DNA from: an uncultured Clostridiaceae bacterium | GTDB taxonomy: Bacteria > Bacillota > Clostridia > Lachnospirales > Lachnospiraceae | DNA: 7,968 nucleotides | NCBI GenBank assembly: GCA_958441075.1 | Contig: CAUCBQ010000093.1 | Location: forward strand, 1 to 7,968 | Reading direction: 5' to 3' | Shown here: positions 1 to 6,430 of the stretch, one piece after another | Layout: every line of letters starts with the position of its first letter | How positions within the stretch are numbered: the first letter of the stretch is position 1 | Made by a program: the position numbers and the translations under genes | The notes under the pieces: generated by a model | Told to the model about the DNA's origin: nothing | Databases searched by the model: none | The model's input: only the letters and a program-made list of their open reading frames with translations

Positions 1-1
1 T

Positions 2-346
2 GTCTTCGATGAGTTTCTGCATAGCCCCTATGTCTGTGGATTCCATTTTTTTATCCGCAGGCTTTTAATGGGTGATTCATCTTTAAATGCCCCTGACTGG
101 GTGTATCATTCTATGGAAAGACGAAATGGCTGTCTGCTTCTGAATCGGAAGGTGCTGACAGAAAGCCTTTTTGAAGCCTGTCCCGGCCGGATTCTGGTTA
201 CAGATGAAATCGGACTTGGTATTGTTCCGTTGGACCCCTTTGAGAGGGAGTACAGAGAGGAAACAGGGAGGATCTGCTGTCTTCTGGCTTCTGAGTCAGA
301 ACAGGTGTGGCGTGTTGTCTGCGGCCTGGGGCAGAGGCTTAAATAA
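2..346 (+). CDS. cobU: CobU-like cobinamide kinase/guanylyltransferase family protein, C-terminal part (5' end outside window)
   Basis: The reading frame is open from base 2 to the TAA at 344-346, giving 114 residues; the real start is off the left edge. The ATG at 68 is not the start, because the family-like stretch CGFHFFIRRLL lies partly upstream of it. The C-terminal half carries the CobU signature: VTDEIGLGIVP, then FEREYREETGR, and the ending VVCGLGQRLK. CobU enzymes phosphorylate adenosylcobinamide and transfer GMP to it, in the cytoplasm, before the lower ligand is attached. The N-terminal P-loop cannot be seen here. The segment before VTDEIG is not close to the classical proteobacterial CobU core and reminds me of a shorter clostridial variant of the family, so full dual activity is not assured. 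It lies 29 bp upstream of cbiB in the same operon, which supports a B12 role. Family assignment is firm; exact activity is less so. Confidence 0.8.
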   Translation, partial: VFDEFLHSPYVCGFHFFIRRLLMGDSSLNAPDWVYHSMERRNGCLLLNRKVLTESLFEACPGRILVTDEIGLGIVPLDPFEREYREETGRICCLLASESEQVWRVVCGLGQRLK

Positions 347-375
347 AGATTAACAGAAAAGAGGAAATTTGAAAA

Positions 376-1374
376 ATGAGTCTGCTCCACGTATGGAAAT
401 TTCACAGTCTGGCTCTTCTTGCAGGCTGTATTCTGGACTGGATTATGGGAGATCCTTATTGGCTGTTTCATCCGGTGCGCTTTATGGGACGTATGATAAA
501 TACCCTTGAAAAAATACTTAGACGCTGTCTTTACGAACGCCCTCTGTCTGCCGGAGTGCTGCTTGCAGGCTTTATGTGCCTGTTTTGGACAGGGGTTCCG
601 ATGCTTGGTCTTTTTGGGATTTACAGGGTTCTTTCGGCTTCCGGTATTCAGAGTTTTGTGGTTTACAGCTGCATGTTTGTACTGGAAAGCTTCTTCTGCG
701 GTCAGCTTTTGGCGGCCCGGAGCCTGCAGACAGAGAGCATGAAGGTCTGCTCTGCCTTAAAGGAAGGGGATACAGAAAAAGCCAGACAGGCAGTGTCCAT
801 GATCGTTGGGAGGGATACGGCGGTTCTTGACCGGGACGGCATTGCCAGAGCGGCGGTGGAGACAGTGGCGGAAAATACCTCTGACGGAGTGATTGCCCCC
901 TTCCTTTTTATGGCGTTTTTCGGCCCTGTGGGCGGATTTTTCTATAAGGCAGTCAATACCATGGATTCTATGGTGGGATATAAAAATGAGACGTATCTTC
1001 TTTTTGGAAGAGCGGCTGCAAGGCTGGATGACCTTGTGAACTGGCTTCCGGCCCGCATTTCCGGGGTTCTTCTTTCTGCTTCTGCCCTGCTTCTTCCGGG
1101 AATGGATGGAAAAAATGCCTGGAAAATATTCAAAAGAGACCGTTTTAACCATGCCAGTCCCAATTCTGCCCAGGGAGAGGCGGCCTGTGCCGGGGCTCTT
1201 CACCTGCGTCTGGCAGGAGATGCCTGGTATTTTGGAACCCTGTACAAAAAACCATATATCGGTGATGATGACCGTCCTGTCCGTCCGGAGGATATTGAAG
1301 GGGTCTGCCGTCTTATGTATGGAGCACAGGGGCTTTTGATGGCGGGCCTTGTGGTATTATTTCTTTTATTGTAG
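376..1374 (+). CDS. cbiB: Adenosylcobinamide-phosphate synthase CbiB
   Basis: This 332-residue integral membrane protein joins adenosylcobyric acid with (R)-1-amino-2-propanol O-phosphate, giving adenosylcobinamide phosphate. The family motifs appear in order: DWIMGDPYWLFHPVRFMG near residues 21-38, AENTSDGVIAPF at 165-176, NTMDSMVGYKN at 194-204, the DD pair at 218-219, NHASPNSAQGE at 258-268 and YIGDDDRPV at 294-302. Hydrophobic segments are visible at about 10-22, 57-83, 92-113, 172-190, 228-242 and 318-332, as expected for a multi-pass protein, and length is normal for the family. The ATG at 376 follows GAGGAA at 361-366 with a 9-nt gap. The product of the next gene, cobD, feeds this reaction. 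cobD begins 8 bp after the stop, so translation of the two is probably coupled. Confidence 0.96.
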   Translation: MSLLHVWKFHSLALLAGCILDWIMGDPYWLFHPVRFMGRMINTLEKILRRCLYERPLSAGVLLAGFMCLFWTGVPMLGLFGIYRVLSASGIQSFVVYSCMFVLESFFCGQLLAARSLQTESMKVCSALKEGDTEKARQAVSMIVGRDTAVLDRDGIARAAVETVAENTSDGVIAPFLFMAFFGPVGGFFYKAVNTMDSMVGYKNETYLLFGRAAARLDDLVNWLPARISGVLLSASALLLPGMDGKNAWKIFKRDRFNHASPNSAQGEAACAGALHLRLAGDAWYFGTLYKKPYIGDDDRPVRPEDIEGVCRLMYGAQGLLMAGLVVLFLLL

Positions 1375-1382
1375 GAGAGATT

Positions 1383-2471
1383 ATGGAAATTCCCTATACT
1401 CATGGGGGCGATGTCTACAGCCGCCCCATAAAAATGGATTATTCTGCAAATATTAACCCTCTGGGTCTTCCTGAGGGAGTAAAAAGAGAGCTGTTTCAGT
1501 GCGTGGAGGAAAATGTGTGCTGCATTTATCCGGACAGCGCCTGCCGCGATTTAAAAAGAGCCCTGTCAGAAACACATCATGTGCCAAAAGAGTGGATCTG
1601 CTGCGGAAACGGAGCTGCGGATCTGATTTTTGCCCTGGCGGCTGCCTTAAAGCCTCTGCGGGCTCTGCTTCCGGCTCCCTCCTTTATGGAATACAGTCAG
1701 GCCCTCAGTCTGTGGGGCTGCGATACAGACTTATTTGTACTGAAAGAAAAGGAAGGTTTTCAGCTGGATTCTCTCCGGTTAAGGGAACAGCTTCTTCTGG
1801 CTTATGCAGCAGGAAGGCCCTATAACATCCTCTTTCTGTGCAATCCAAATAATCCTACCGGATTTCCCCTTAAAAAAGAGACAGTGGAAGAAATCGGAGC
1901 TGTGTGCAAAAAAACAGGCACCTGGCTGGTGGCGGATGAATGCTTCTGTGATTTTCTGGATGAGCCGCAGGAGCATTCGGTGATCCCCCGGTTAAAGGAT
2001 CTGGATCATGTAATTGTCTTAAAGGCGTTTACAAAGATATATGCTATGGCCGGGCTGCGGCTGGGCTACAGCCTTTGTGCAGATCAGGAGCTGAACCGCA
2101 GGATGGAAGAGGTACGTCAGCCCTGGTCTGTTTCCGGGCCGGCTCAGAGGGCCGGGATTGCGGCTCTTAAAGCGGAGAATTATCTGGAGGCCACAAAAAG
2201 ACTCATAGGACCGGAGCGGGAACGTATGAAGGGAAGGCTTTCAGAGCTTGGCTTTCAGGTTTATCCTTCGCAGGCCAATTACATTTTTTTCAGAGATCCT
2301 GTATGGGAAGAAGGAAGGCTTCTTTATGAGCGGCTTTTAAGCAGGGGAATACTGATCAGAAGCTGCGGCAATTATCCAGGGCTTGATGGCTCCTATTACA
2401 GGATCTGTGTAAAGACACAGGAGGAAAATGACCGTTTTCTGGAGTATCTTACAGAGGCGGCGGGAAAATAA
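1383..2471 (+). CDS. cobD: L-threonine-O-3-phosphate decarboxylase CobD (PLP-dependent)
   Basis: This 362-residue protein belongs to the fold-type I aminotransferase family related to histidinol-phosphate aminotransferase. CobD decarboxylates threonine phosphate to aminopropanol phosphate, the linker used by CbiB. Visible features are an N-terminal MDYSANINPLGLP (residues 18-30), CGNGAADLI (74-82, phosphate-binding region), NPNNPTG (154-160), VADECF (183-188, with D185 expected to pair with the PLP pyridine nitrogen) and FTKIYAMAGLRLGY, where K218 is the expected Schiff-base lysine and R226 a conserved arginine. K218 sits almost where K216 lies in Salmonella CobD. The main alternative is a histidinol-phosphate aminotransferase, but position between cbiB and cobQ and the N-terminal signature favour CobD. 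Its ribosome binding site AGGAGAG (1373-1379) overlaps the cbiB stop codon, which suggests coupled translation. Confidence 0.92.
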   Translation: MEIPYTHGGDVYSRPIKMDYSANINPLGLPEGVKRELFQCVEENVCCIYPDSACRDLKRALSETHHVPKEWICCGNGAADLIFALAAALKPLRALLPAPSFMEYSQALSLWGCDTDLFVLKEKEGFQLDSLRLREQLLLAYAAGRPYNILFLCNPNNPTGFPLKKETVEEIGAVCKKTGTWLVADECFCDFLDEPQEHSVIPRLKDLDHVIVLKAFTKIYAMAGLRLGYSLCADQELNRRMEEVRQPWSVSGPAQRAGIAALKAENYLEATKRLIGPERERMKGRLSELGFQVYPSQANYIFFRDPVWEEGRLLYERLLSRGILIRSCGNYPGLDGSYYRICVKTQEENDRFLEYLTEAAGK

Positions 2472-2505
2472 ATCATCCCAGAATACGCCATAAGGAGGAA
2501 GAAGA

Positions 2506-4098
2506 ATGGCACGATGCATCATGATACAGGGAACTATGTCCAATGCGGGGAAAAGCCTTTTGGCTGCCGGTCTGTGCCGGATTTTTGCCCAGGACGGCTA
2601 CCGGGTTGCTCCTTTTAAATCTCAAAATATGGCTCTTAATTCCTATATCACAGCAGATGGCCTGGAAATGGGACGGGCCCAGGCAGTTCAGGCAGAGGCA
2701 GCCGGGACAGAACCCAGGGCGGATATGAATCCTATTCTTTTAAAACCCACTACGGACATAGGCTCTCAGGTGATTGTAAACGGCATTTCCAGGGGAAATA
2801 TGCGTGCAAGGGATTATTTTGCCTATAAAAAGGAGCTGATTCCTGAGATTCTGGCTGCATACCACAGTCTGTGTGAAGATTATGATATCATTGTGATAGA
2901 GGGGGCAGGAAGCCCGGCAGAAATTAATTTAAAAAGGGACGATATTGTAAATATGGGGCTGGCAGCCATGGTGGATGCCCCGGTGCTTTTGACCGGAGAT
3001 ATTGACCGGGGCGGCGTATTTGCACAGCTTTACGGAACCGTAGCTCTTTTGGAAAAGGAAGAAAGGGAGCGGATCTGCGGCCTGATTGTAAATAAGTTCA
3101 GAGGTGATCCGTCTATCTTAGAGCCTGGGCTGCGTCAGCTGGAGGAGCTTTGCGGCATTCCCGTAGCTGGAGTGGTTCCCTATATGGATGTGGATATTGA
3201 GGATGAGGACAGCTTAAGTGAAAAGCTTGGTCAGAAGGAAAAGGGGCTGGTGGATCTGGCTGTGATTCGTTTCCCTAAAATTTCCAATTTTACAGATATG
3301 GATGTATTTACACGGATTTCCGGCGTAACAGTGCGGTATGTGACAAAGGCGGCAGAGCTTGGTACACCGGATCTGGTGATTCTTCCGGGAACGAAAAATA
3401 CCATAAGCGATCTTTTGTGGATGCGCCAGAATGGTCTGGAAGGAGCGGTTCTCAAGCTGGCCGGACGTCAGGTGCCTGTATGGGGAATCTGCGGAGGATA
3501 CCAGATGATGGGAGAAGAGATAATTGACGAGGAAGGAGCGGAGTCCGGAGAATGCCGCCGGATTCGCGCCATGGGGCTTCTGCCCCTGAGAACCGTTTTT
3601 GAGAGAGAAAAAATCCGCACCAGGTCAGAAGGATCTCTGGCAGAGCTGGACGGCGTGTTTGAAGCTCTGTCCGGCAAATGCATTTCCGGTTATGAGATTC
3701 ACATGGGCCGTACACAAATTACCTGCCCGGAGGGGCCTGCGGGAACTGCGAGGCTGGTTCCGGGAAGAAAAGAGCCTGAGATCTGCCGCCCTGCGTGCTA
3801 TCTTTTTAAAGGAGATACAAAGCAGGCGCAGCCGGATGGCTGGAACAGAGGAAACTGCTGCGGAGCTTATGTACATGGCATATTTGATGCTCCGGGCGTG
3901 GCAGATGCTCTGGTAAAGAGTCTGGCTGAGAAAAAGGGCGTAAAACTGGAAGCGGATCTGACAGAGGAGTACAGCGCCTACCGGAACCGCCAATATGACA
4001 GGCTGGCAGAGGAATTGAGAAAGGCTTTAAACATGAAGCAGATCTATGAAATATTGGGGCTTGAAGGGCCTGAAGGGAGTGATCGATTTGATATGTAA
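2506..4098 (+). CDS. cobQ: Cobyric acid synthase CobQ/CbiP (glutamine-dependent)
   Basis: This 530-residue cytoplasmic enzyme amidates four carboxylates (b, d, e, g) of adenosylcobyrinic acid a,c-diamide, using ATP and glutamine. The N-terminal dethiobiotin-synthetase-like domain has a P-loop, GTMSNAGKS (9-17), followed by PFKSQNMALNSYIT (36-49) and the family stretches IEGAGSPAEINL (131-142) and GDIDRGGVFAQLYGT (164-178). The C-terminal class-I amidotransferase-like domain has LPGTKNTISDL (293-303), the nucleophile elbow VWGICGGYQMMG with C329, and YVHGIFD with H457. Length is slightly above the usual 480-510, because the last 11 residues or so run past the usual end. The ATG at 2506 has a strong AAGGAGG (2492-2498) 7 nt upstream, and the gene starts 34 bp after cobD. 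Its 3' end overlaps the likely start of cbiC. Confidence 0.97.
   Translation: MARCIMIQGTMSNAGKSLLAAGLCRIFAQDGYRVAPFKSQNMALNSYITADGLEMGRAQAVQAEAAGTEPRADMNPILLKPTTDIGSQVIVNGISRGNMRARDYFAYKKELIPEILAAYHSLCEDYDIIVIEGAGSPAEINLKRDDIVNMGLAAMVDAPVLLTGDIDRGGVFAQLYGTVALLEKEERERICGLIVNKFRGDPSILEPGLRQLEELCGIPVAGVVPYMDVDIEDEDSLSEKLGQKEKGLVDLAVIRFPKISNFTDMDVFTRISGVTVRYVTKAAELGTPDLVILPGTKNTISDLLWMRQNGLEGAVLKLAGRQVPVWGICGGYQMMGEEIIDEEGAESGECRRIRAMGLLPLRTVFEREKIRTRSEGSLAELDGVFEALSGKCISGYEIHMGRTQITCPEGPAGTARLVPGRKEPEICRPACYLFKGDTKQAQPDGWNRGNCCGAYVHGIFDAPGVADALVKSLAEKKGVKLEADLTEEYSAYRNRQYDRLAEELRKALNMKQIYEILGLEGPEGSDRFDM
4074..4080 (+). promoter_or_regulatory. Ribosome binding site that favours a TTG start for cbiC
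   Basis: The bases AGGGAGT, inside the end of cobQ, resemble a Shine-Dalgarno core and end 7 nt before the in-frame TTG at 4088. The longer start, ATG 4046, has no recognisable ribosome binding site in front of it. This makes TTG 4088 the best-supported start on sequence alone. Confidence 0.45.
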
Positions 4099-4774
4099 AA
4101 AAGATGCGGAAAATCATTTGAATACAGAGAATATCCGGCTGGAGCAGGTGCTCCCGGCTGAGATTGAAAGCAGAAGCTTTGAAATTATTAAAGATGAGCT
4201 GGCTGCCATGGGAAAGGTTCTGGACCCGGTGCAGGACCCTCTGATCCGCCGGGCCATACATACCACAGCTGATTTTGACTATGCGGACAATCTGGTATTT
4301 TCAGAGGGAGCTGTGGAAGCCGGGCTGAATGCACTTAAAGCCGGGGCGGTTATTATCACAGACACAAATATGGCATGGTCGGGAATCAATAAGAAAAAGC
4401 TGGCGTCCCTTGGAGGCGAAGCAGTCTGCTTTATGGCAGATGAGGCTGTGGCAGCCAGGGCGGCTGCCGCCGGTTCCACCAGAGCTGTTGCCAGCATGGA
4501 AAGGGCGGCAGAGCTTTACGGAAATATTTCCCGGCCCTGTATATTTGCCATTGGAAATGCCCCCACAGCCCTGGTGCGCCTTTATGAACTGGTGCGGGAG
4601 GGGAGAATTTCCCCCGCCCTTATTATCGGCGCTCCGGTAGGCTTTGTAAATGTTATCCCTTCAAAGGAACTGATCCTGACCCTTCCCCACAGTCCCTATA
4701 TCGTAGCAAGGGGAAGAAAGGGTGGGAGCAATGTGGCGGCAGCGCTGTGCAATGCGCTTTTGTATCAGGTATAA
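4088..4774 (+). CDS. cbiC: Cobalt-precorrin-8 methylmutase CbiC (precorrin-8X methylmutase family)
   Basis: CbiC moves the C-11 methyl group to C-12, producing cobyrinic acid, which is later amidated by enzymes including CobQ. Family landmarks are ESRSFEII near the N-terminus, IRRAIHTTADFDY with the expected catalytic histidine, AGAVIITDTNMAWSGI, a GNAPTALVRL segment and the ending IGAPVGFVNVIPSK followed by GRKGGSNVAAAL. Three starts are possible: ATG 4046 (242 residues, no ribosome binding site, 53-bp overlap with cobQ), TTG 4088 (228 residues, good ribosome binding site, 11-bp overlap) and TTG 4118 (218 residues, closest to usual family length, weak site). I choose 4088. The histidine is residue 58 from that start, against about 43 in the Pseudomonas denitrificans homologue CobH. 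The stop at 4772-4774 lies 2 bp from the stop of the convergent purF-like gene. Confidence 0.94.
   Translation: MICKKDAENHLNTENIRLEQVLPAEIESRSFEIIKDELAAMGKVLDPVQDPLIRRAIHTTADFDYADNLVFSEGAVEAGLNALKAGAVIITDTNMAWSGINKKKLASLGGEAVCFMADEAVAARAAAAGSTRAVASMERAAELYGNISRPCIFAIGNAPTALVRLYELVREGRISPALIIGAPVGFVNVIPSKELILTLPHSPYIVARGRKGGSNVAAALCNALLYQV
4741..4761 (+). terminator. Weak hairpin plus short T run at the 3' end of cbiC
   Basis: AGCGC (4741-4745) can pair with GCGCT (4754-4758) around an 8-nt loop, followed by TTT (4759-4761). It lies in the last codons of cbiC. The stem is only 5 bp and the T run is short, so it may be chance or only a weak terminator. It is listed because no other terminator is visible in the 2-bp gap between the convergent genes. 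Confidence 0.18.
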
Positions 4775-4776
4775 AA

Positions 4777-6186
4777 TCAATGTTTTCCATTCCAGCAGTA
4801 GGTACAGAGTTTACAGGGAGAAATTCCCACAGATTCCACCAGATCATCCAGCCGGTGGTAACGGAGAGTGGTGAAATTAAGCCGTTTGCGGATTTCCTCA
4901 ATCATTTCAGCATAATTTTTGCTGTCCGGGTCGGTATAGCTGTCAAGAACCTCCTGAGATACATTGTCTCCTTCCCGGTCCCGGATGATCCGGCGTGTGA
5001 TCAGATCCAGTTCAGAGGTAGAGCGGGAAAAGTTTAAGTAGGGACAGCCAAAGAGCAGAGGAGGGCAGGCAGGACGGATATGTACCTCCTTTGCTCCGCT
5101 CTGATAGAGAAATTCCGTGGTTTCTCCCAACTGTGTTCCCCGGACAATGGAATCATCAATGAGCAGAAGCTTATTTCCGCGGATCAGAGCGTCTACGGGA
5201 ATCAGCTTCATCCGTGCAATGAGATTTCTCTGGCTCTGATTCTGCGGCATAAAGGATCTGGGCCAGGTAGGCGTGTATTTGATAAAGGGACGGGCAAAGG
5301 GGATGCCGGACTCATTGGCATAGCCAATGGCGTGAGCAATTCCGGAATCAGGAACTCCGGCTACAATATCCGGCTGGGCTTCGTCCCGGCGGGCCAGGAG
5401 CTTTCCGCATTCATAGCGCATTTTTTCTACGTTGACGCCTTCGTAGGTAGAGGTGGGATAACCATAGTAGACCCAGAGGAAGGAGCAGATTTTCATTTCC
5501 TCTCTCGGTGCGCTTAAGGTTTCCACACCGTCTGCATGGATTTTAACAATCTCTCCAGGGCCCAGCTCCCGGTAATCGCTGTAGCCCAGGTTGATATAGG
5601 CAAAGCTTTCAAAGGAGGCACAGAAGGCCTCCTCTTTTTGACCGATCACAATGGGGGTACGTCCAAGGCGGTCTCTGGATGCATAAAGGCCGTCTTCCGT
5701 AAGAAGAAGGATGCTCATGGAACCTTTGATCTGCTCCTGGGCATAAAGAAGGCCTTCTGTGATGGTAGGTCTCTGGTTGATTAAAGCAGCCACCAGCTCT
5801 GTGGCGTTGATCCGTCCGCCGCTCATTTCCATAAAATGGATATGACCGTTCTTGTAAGCAGATTGGATCAGTTCTTCTTCATTGTTGATCTTTCCTACTG
5901 TGGTAATGGCATAGCTGCCCAGATGAGACTGGATTAACAGGGGCTGAGGATCGCTGTCAGAGATGCAGCCGATTCCCATGGTGCCTGTGAGTTCATCCAG
6001 ATCACCGTCAAACTTTGTACGGAAGGGAGAATTTTCAATGTTGTGAATGGCTCTGGCAAAGCCTCTTCCTTTTTCATATACCGCCATGCCTCCCCGTCTT
6101 GTTCCGAGATGTGAATGATAATCTACGCCAAAAAACAGATCCAGCGTACAGCTCTGTTTTGATACTACTCCAAAAAAACCGCCCAT
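4777..6186 (-). CDS. PurF-type amidophosphoribosyltransferase paralog with degenerate glutaminase site
   Basis: The 469-residue protein has the two-domain layout of PurF, which makes phosphoribosylamine from PRPP. The C-terminal phosphoribosyltransferase half looks intact: GVPDSGIAHAIGYA (277-290), the flexible-loop-like RSFMPQNQSQR (310-320) and the PRPP loop LLIDDSIVRGTQ (341-352). Fe-S ligand cysteines typical of the Bacillus-type enzyme are matched by C234, C381 and the C458/C461/C464 cluster. The N-terminal half aligns with Ntn-glutaminases but begins MGGFFG instead of MCGxxG, so the nucleophile is missing. Aligned against Bacillus subtilis PurF from memory, the RYxT, HNGN and SDTE glutamine-site motifs are replaced (around residues 73-77, 96-99 and 127-130). 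Start is ATG at 6184-6186, with AAAGGAAG 8 nt upstream; the upstream in-frame ATG (6226-6228) overlaps a predicted -10 box. It could use ammonia or have another role. No other purine gene is adjacent. Confidence 0.88.
   Translation of the reverse strand: MGGFFGVVSKQSCTLDLFFGVDYHSHLGTRRGGMAVYEKGRGFARAIHNIENSPFRTKFDGDLDELTGTMGIGCISDSDPQPLLIQSHLGSYAITTVGKINNEEELIQSAYKNGHIHFMEMSGGRINATELVAALINQRPTITEGLLYAQEQIKGSMSILLLTEDGLYASRDRLGRTPIVIGQKEEAFCASFESFAYINLGYSDYRELGPGEIVKIHADGVETLSAPREEMKICSFLWVYYGYPTSTYEGVNVEKMRYECGKLLARRDEAQPDIVAGVPDSGIAHAIGYANESGIPFARPFIKYTPTWPRSFMPQNQSQRNLIARMKLIPVDALIRGNKLLLIDDSIVRGTQLGETTEFLYQSGAKEVHIRPACPPLLFGCPYLNFSRSTSELDLITRRIIRDREGDNVSQEVLDSYTDPDSKNYAEMIEEIRKRLNFTTLRYHRLDDLVESVGISPCKLCTYCWNGKH
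5613..5639 (+). terminator. Candidate intrinsic terminator on + strand, antisense inside the purF-like gene
   Basis: AGGAGGC (5613-5619) and GCCTCCT (5627-5633) form a perfect 7-bp GC-rich stem with a 7-nt loop, followed by CTTTTT (5634-5639). This is the form of a Rho-independent terminator for + strand transcription. No + strand gene ends near it; the nearest is cbiC, about 840 bp upstream. It could stop read-through from the cobalamin operon, or be a chance product of the Glu-Glu-Ala and Ala-Ser codons on the other strand. Confidence 0.33.
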
Positions 6187-6194
6187 AGAGATTA

Positions 6195-6202
6195 CTTCCT
6201 TT
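6195..6202 (-). promoter_or_regulatory. Ribosome binding site fixing the start of the purF-like gene
   Basis: Read on the - strand this is AAAGGAAG, 8 nt upstream of the ATG at 6184-6186. The upstream in-frame ATG (6226-6228) has no such site, so the protein begins MGGFFG rather than with 14 extra residues. Confidence 0.7.
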
Positions 6203-6223
6203 CTGTCAAAAATCCATGTATGT

Positions 6224-6253
6224 ATCATAACATATATTAAAATAAAATAACAA
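6224..6253 (-). promoter_or_regulatory. Probable sigma-70/A promoter of the purF-like gene
   Basis: On the - strand, TTGTTA (6248-6253) is followed after 18 bp by TATGAT (6224-6229). The bases TGT directly before the -10 give an extended -10 (TGnTATGAT). Transcription would begin near 6217, leaving a leader of about 30 nt with the ribosome binding site. That leader is too short for a purine riboswitch, and none is seen. Confidence 0.5.
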
Positions 6254-6275
6254 TAGGAAAGATTTATTATTTATA

Positions 6276-6292
6276 CTTATAAAACATATAAG
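6276..6292. repeat. Short inverted repeat in the divergent intergenic region
   Basis: CTTATA (6276-6281) and TATAAG (6287-6292) form a 6-bp inverted repeat around 5 bp. It is A/T-only apart from the ends and lies upstream of both promoters. It could be an operator half-site pair, but such a repeat is easily expected by chance in DNA this A/T-rich. Confidence 0.2.
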
Positions 6293-6326
6293 AAAAGCAA
6301 AAGGAAACAAAAGAATATAAAATAAA

Positions 6327-6381
6327 GCCGGTTTTCTGCCGGAATTGCAAAATATGGTAATCCATTGTATAATAAGGCCGG
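6327..6381. repeat. Three GCCGG repeats around the pectinesterase promoter
   Basis: GCCGG occurs at 6327-6331, 6338-6342 and 6377-6381. The first two are 11 bp apart, about one helical turn, and sit directly upstream of the -35 box; the third lies just after the -10 box. They stand out in an otherwise A/T-rich region. The first two also contain self-complementary CCGG cores that could pair as a small hairpin. A regulator-binding role is inference only. Confidence 0.35.
6345..6373 (+). promoter_or_regulatory. Near-consensus sigma-70/A promoter for the pectinesterase gene
   Basis: TTGCAA (6345-6350) is a 4/6 match to the -35 consensus and TATAAT (6368-6373) a perfect -10, with the optimal 17-bp spacer (6351-6367). 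The DNA upstream (about 6291-6326) is A-rich, as in an UP-like element. The expected transcription start is near 6380, giving a leader of about 50 nt. Confidence 0.75.
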
Positions 6382-6389
6382 ATACAAAG

Positions 6390-6412
6390 GATAAAAAGAG
6401 AACAATTTTATC
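6390..6412. promoter_or_regulatory. Inverted repeat in the pectinesterase leader, possible operator
   Basis: GATAAAA (6390-6396) and TTTTATC (6406-6412) form a perfect 7-bp inverted repeat separated by 9 bp. It lies between the predicted transcription start and the ribosome binding site AGGAGAG (6417-6423), a position where a bound repressor would block transcription. As RNA the stem is A/U-rich and weak, so a DNA operator is more plausible than a terminator. Confidence 0.38.
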
Positions 6413-6430
6413 AGACAGGAGAGAGAATAT

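Noticed and set aside
757..1203. Antisense open frame of 148 codons inside cbiB
   Set aside because: It is a shadow of cbiB: Arg/Ser/Lys-rich composition typical of a reverse-frame translation and no domain signature.
3806..4261. Antisense open frame of 151 codons across the cobQ/cbiC junction
   Set aside because: Both opposite-strand genes are strongly supported by motifs; the antisense translation shows no known domain and no convincing ribosome binding site.
4679..4718. Long-range inverted repeat CTTCCCC/GGGGAAG near the end of cbiC as a terminator
   Set aside because: The loop is about 20 nt and no T tract follows on either strand.
5080..5517. + strand open frame of 145 codons inside the purF-like gene
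   Set aside because: It is antisense to a conserved coding region, with no recognisable motif.
6187..6228. Longer purF-like start at the in-frame ATG 6226-6228 (14 extra residues)
   Set aside because: It overlaps the predicted -10 box, has no ribosome binding site, and the good site at 6195-6202 fits the ATG at 6184-6186. The PurF family alignment also begins at MGGFFG.
6345..6360. Possible catabolite control (cre) site at the pectinesterase promoter
   Set aside because: The sequence TGCAAAATATGGTA lacks the central CG of the cre consensus.
6187..6430. Purine, cobalamin or other riboswitch in the intergenic region
   Set aside because: Predicted leaders are only about 30 and 50 nt and show no conserved riboswitch core; the region is simple A/T-rich DNA.
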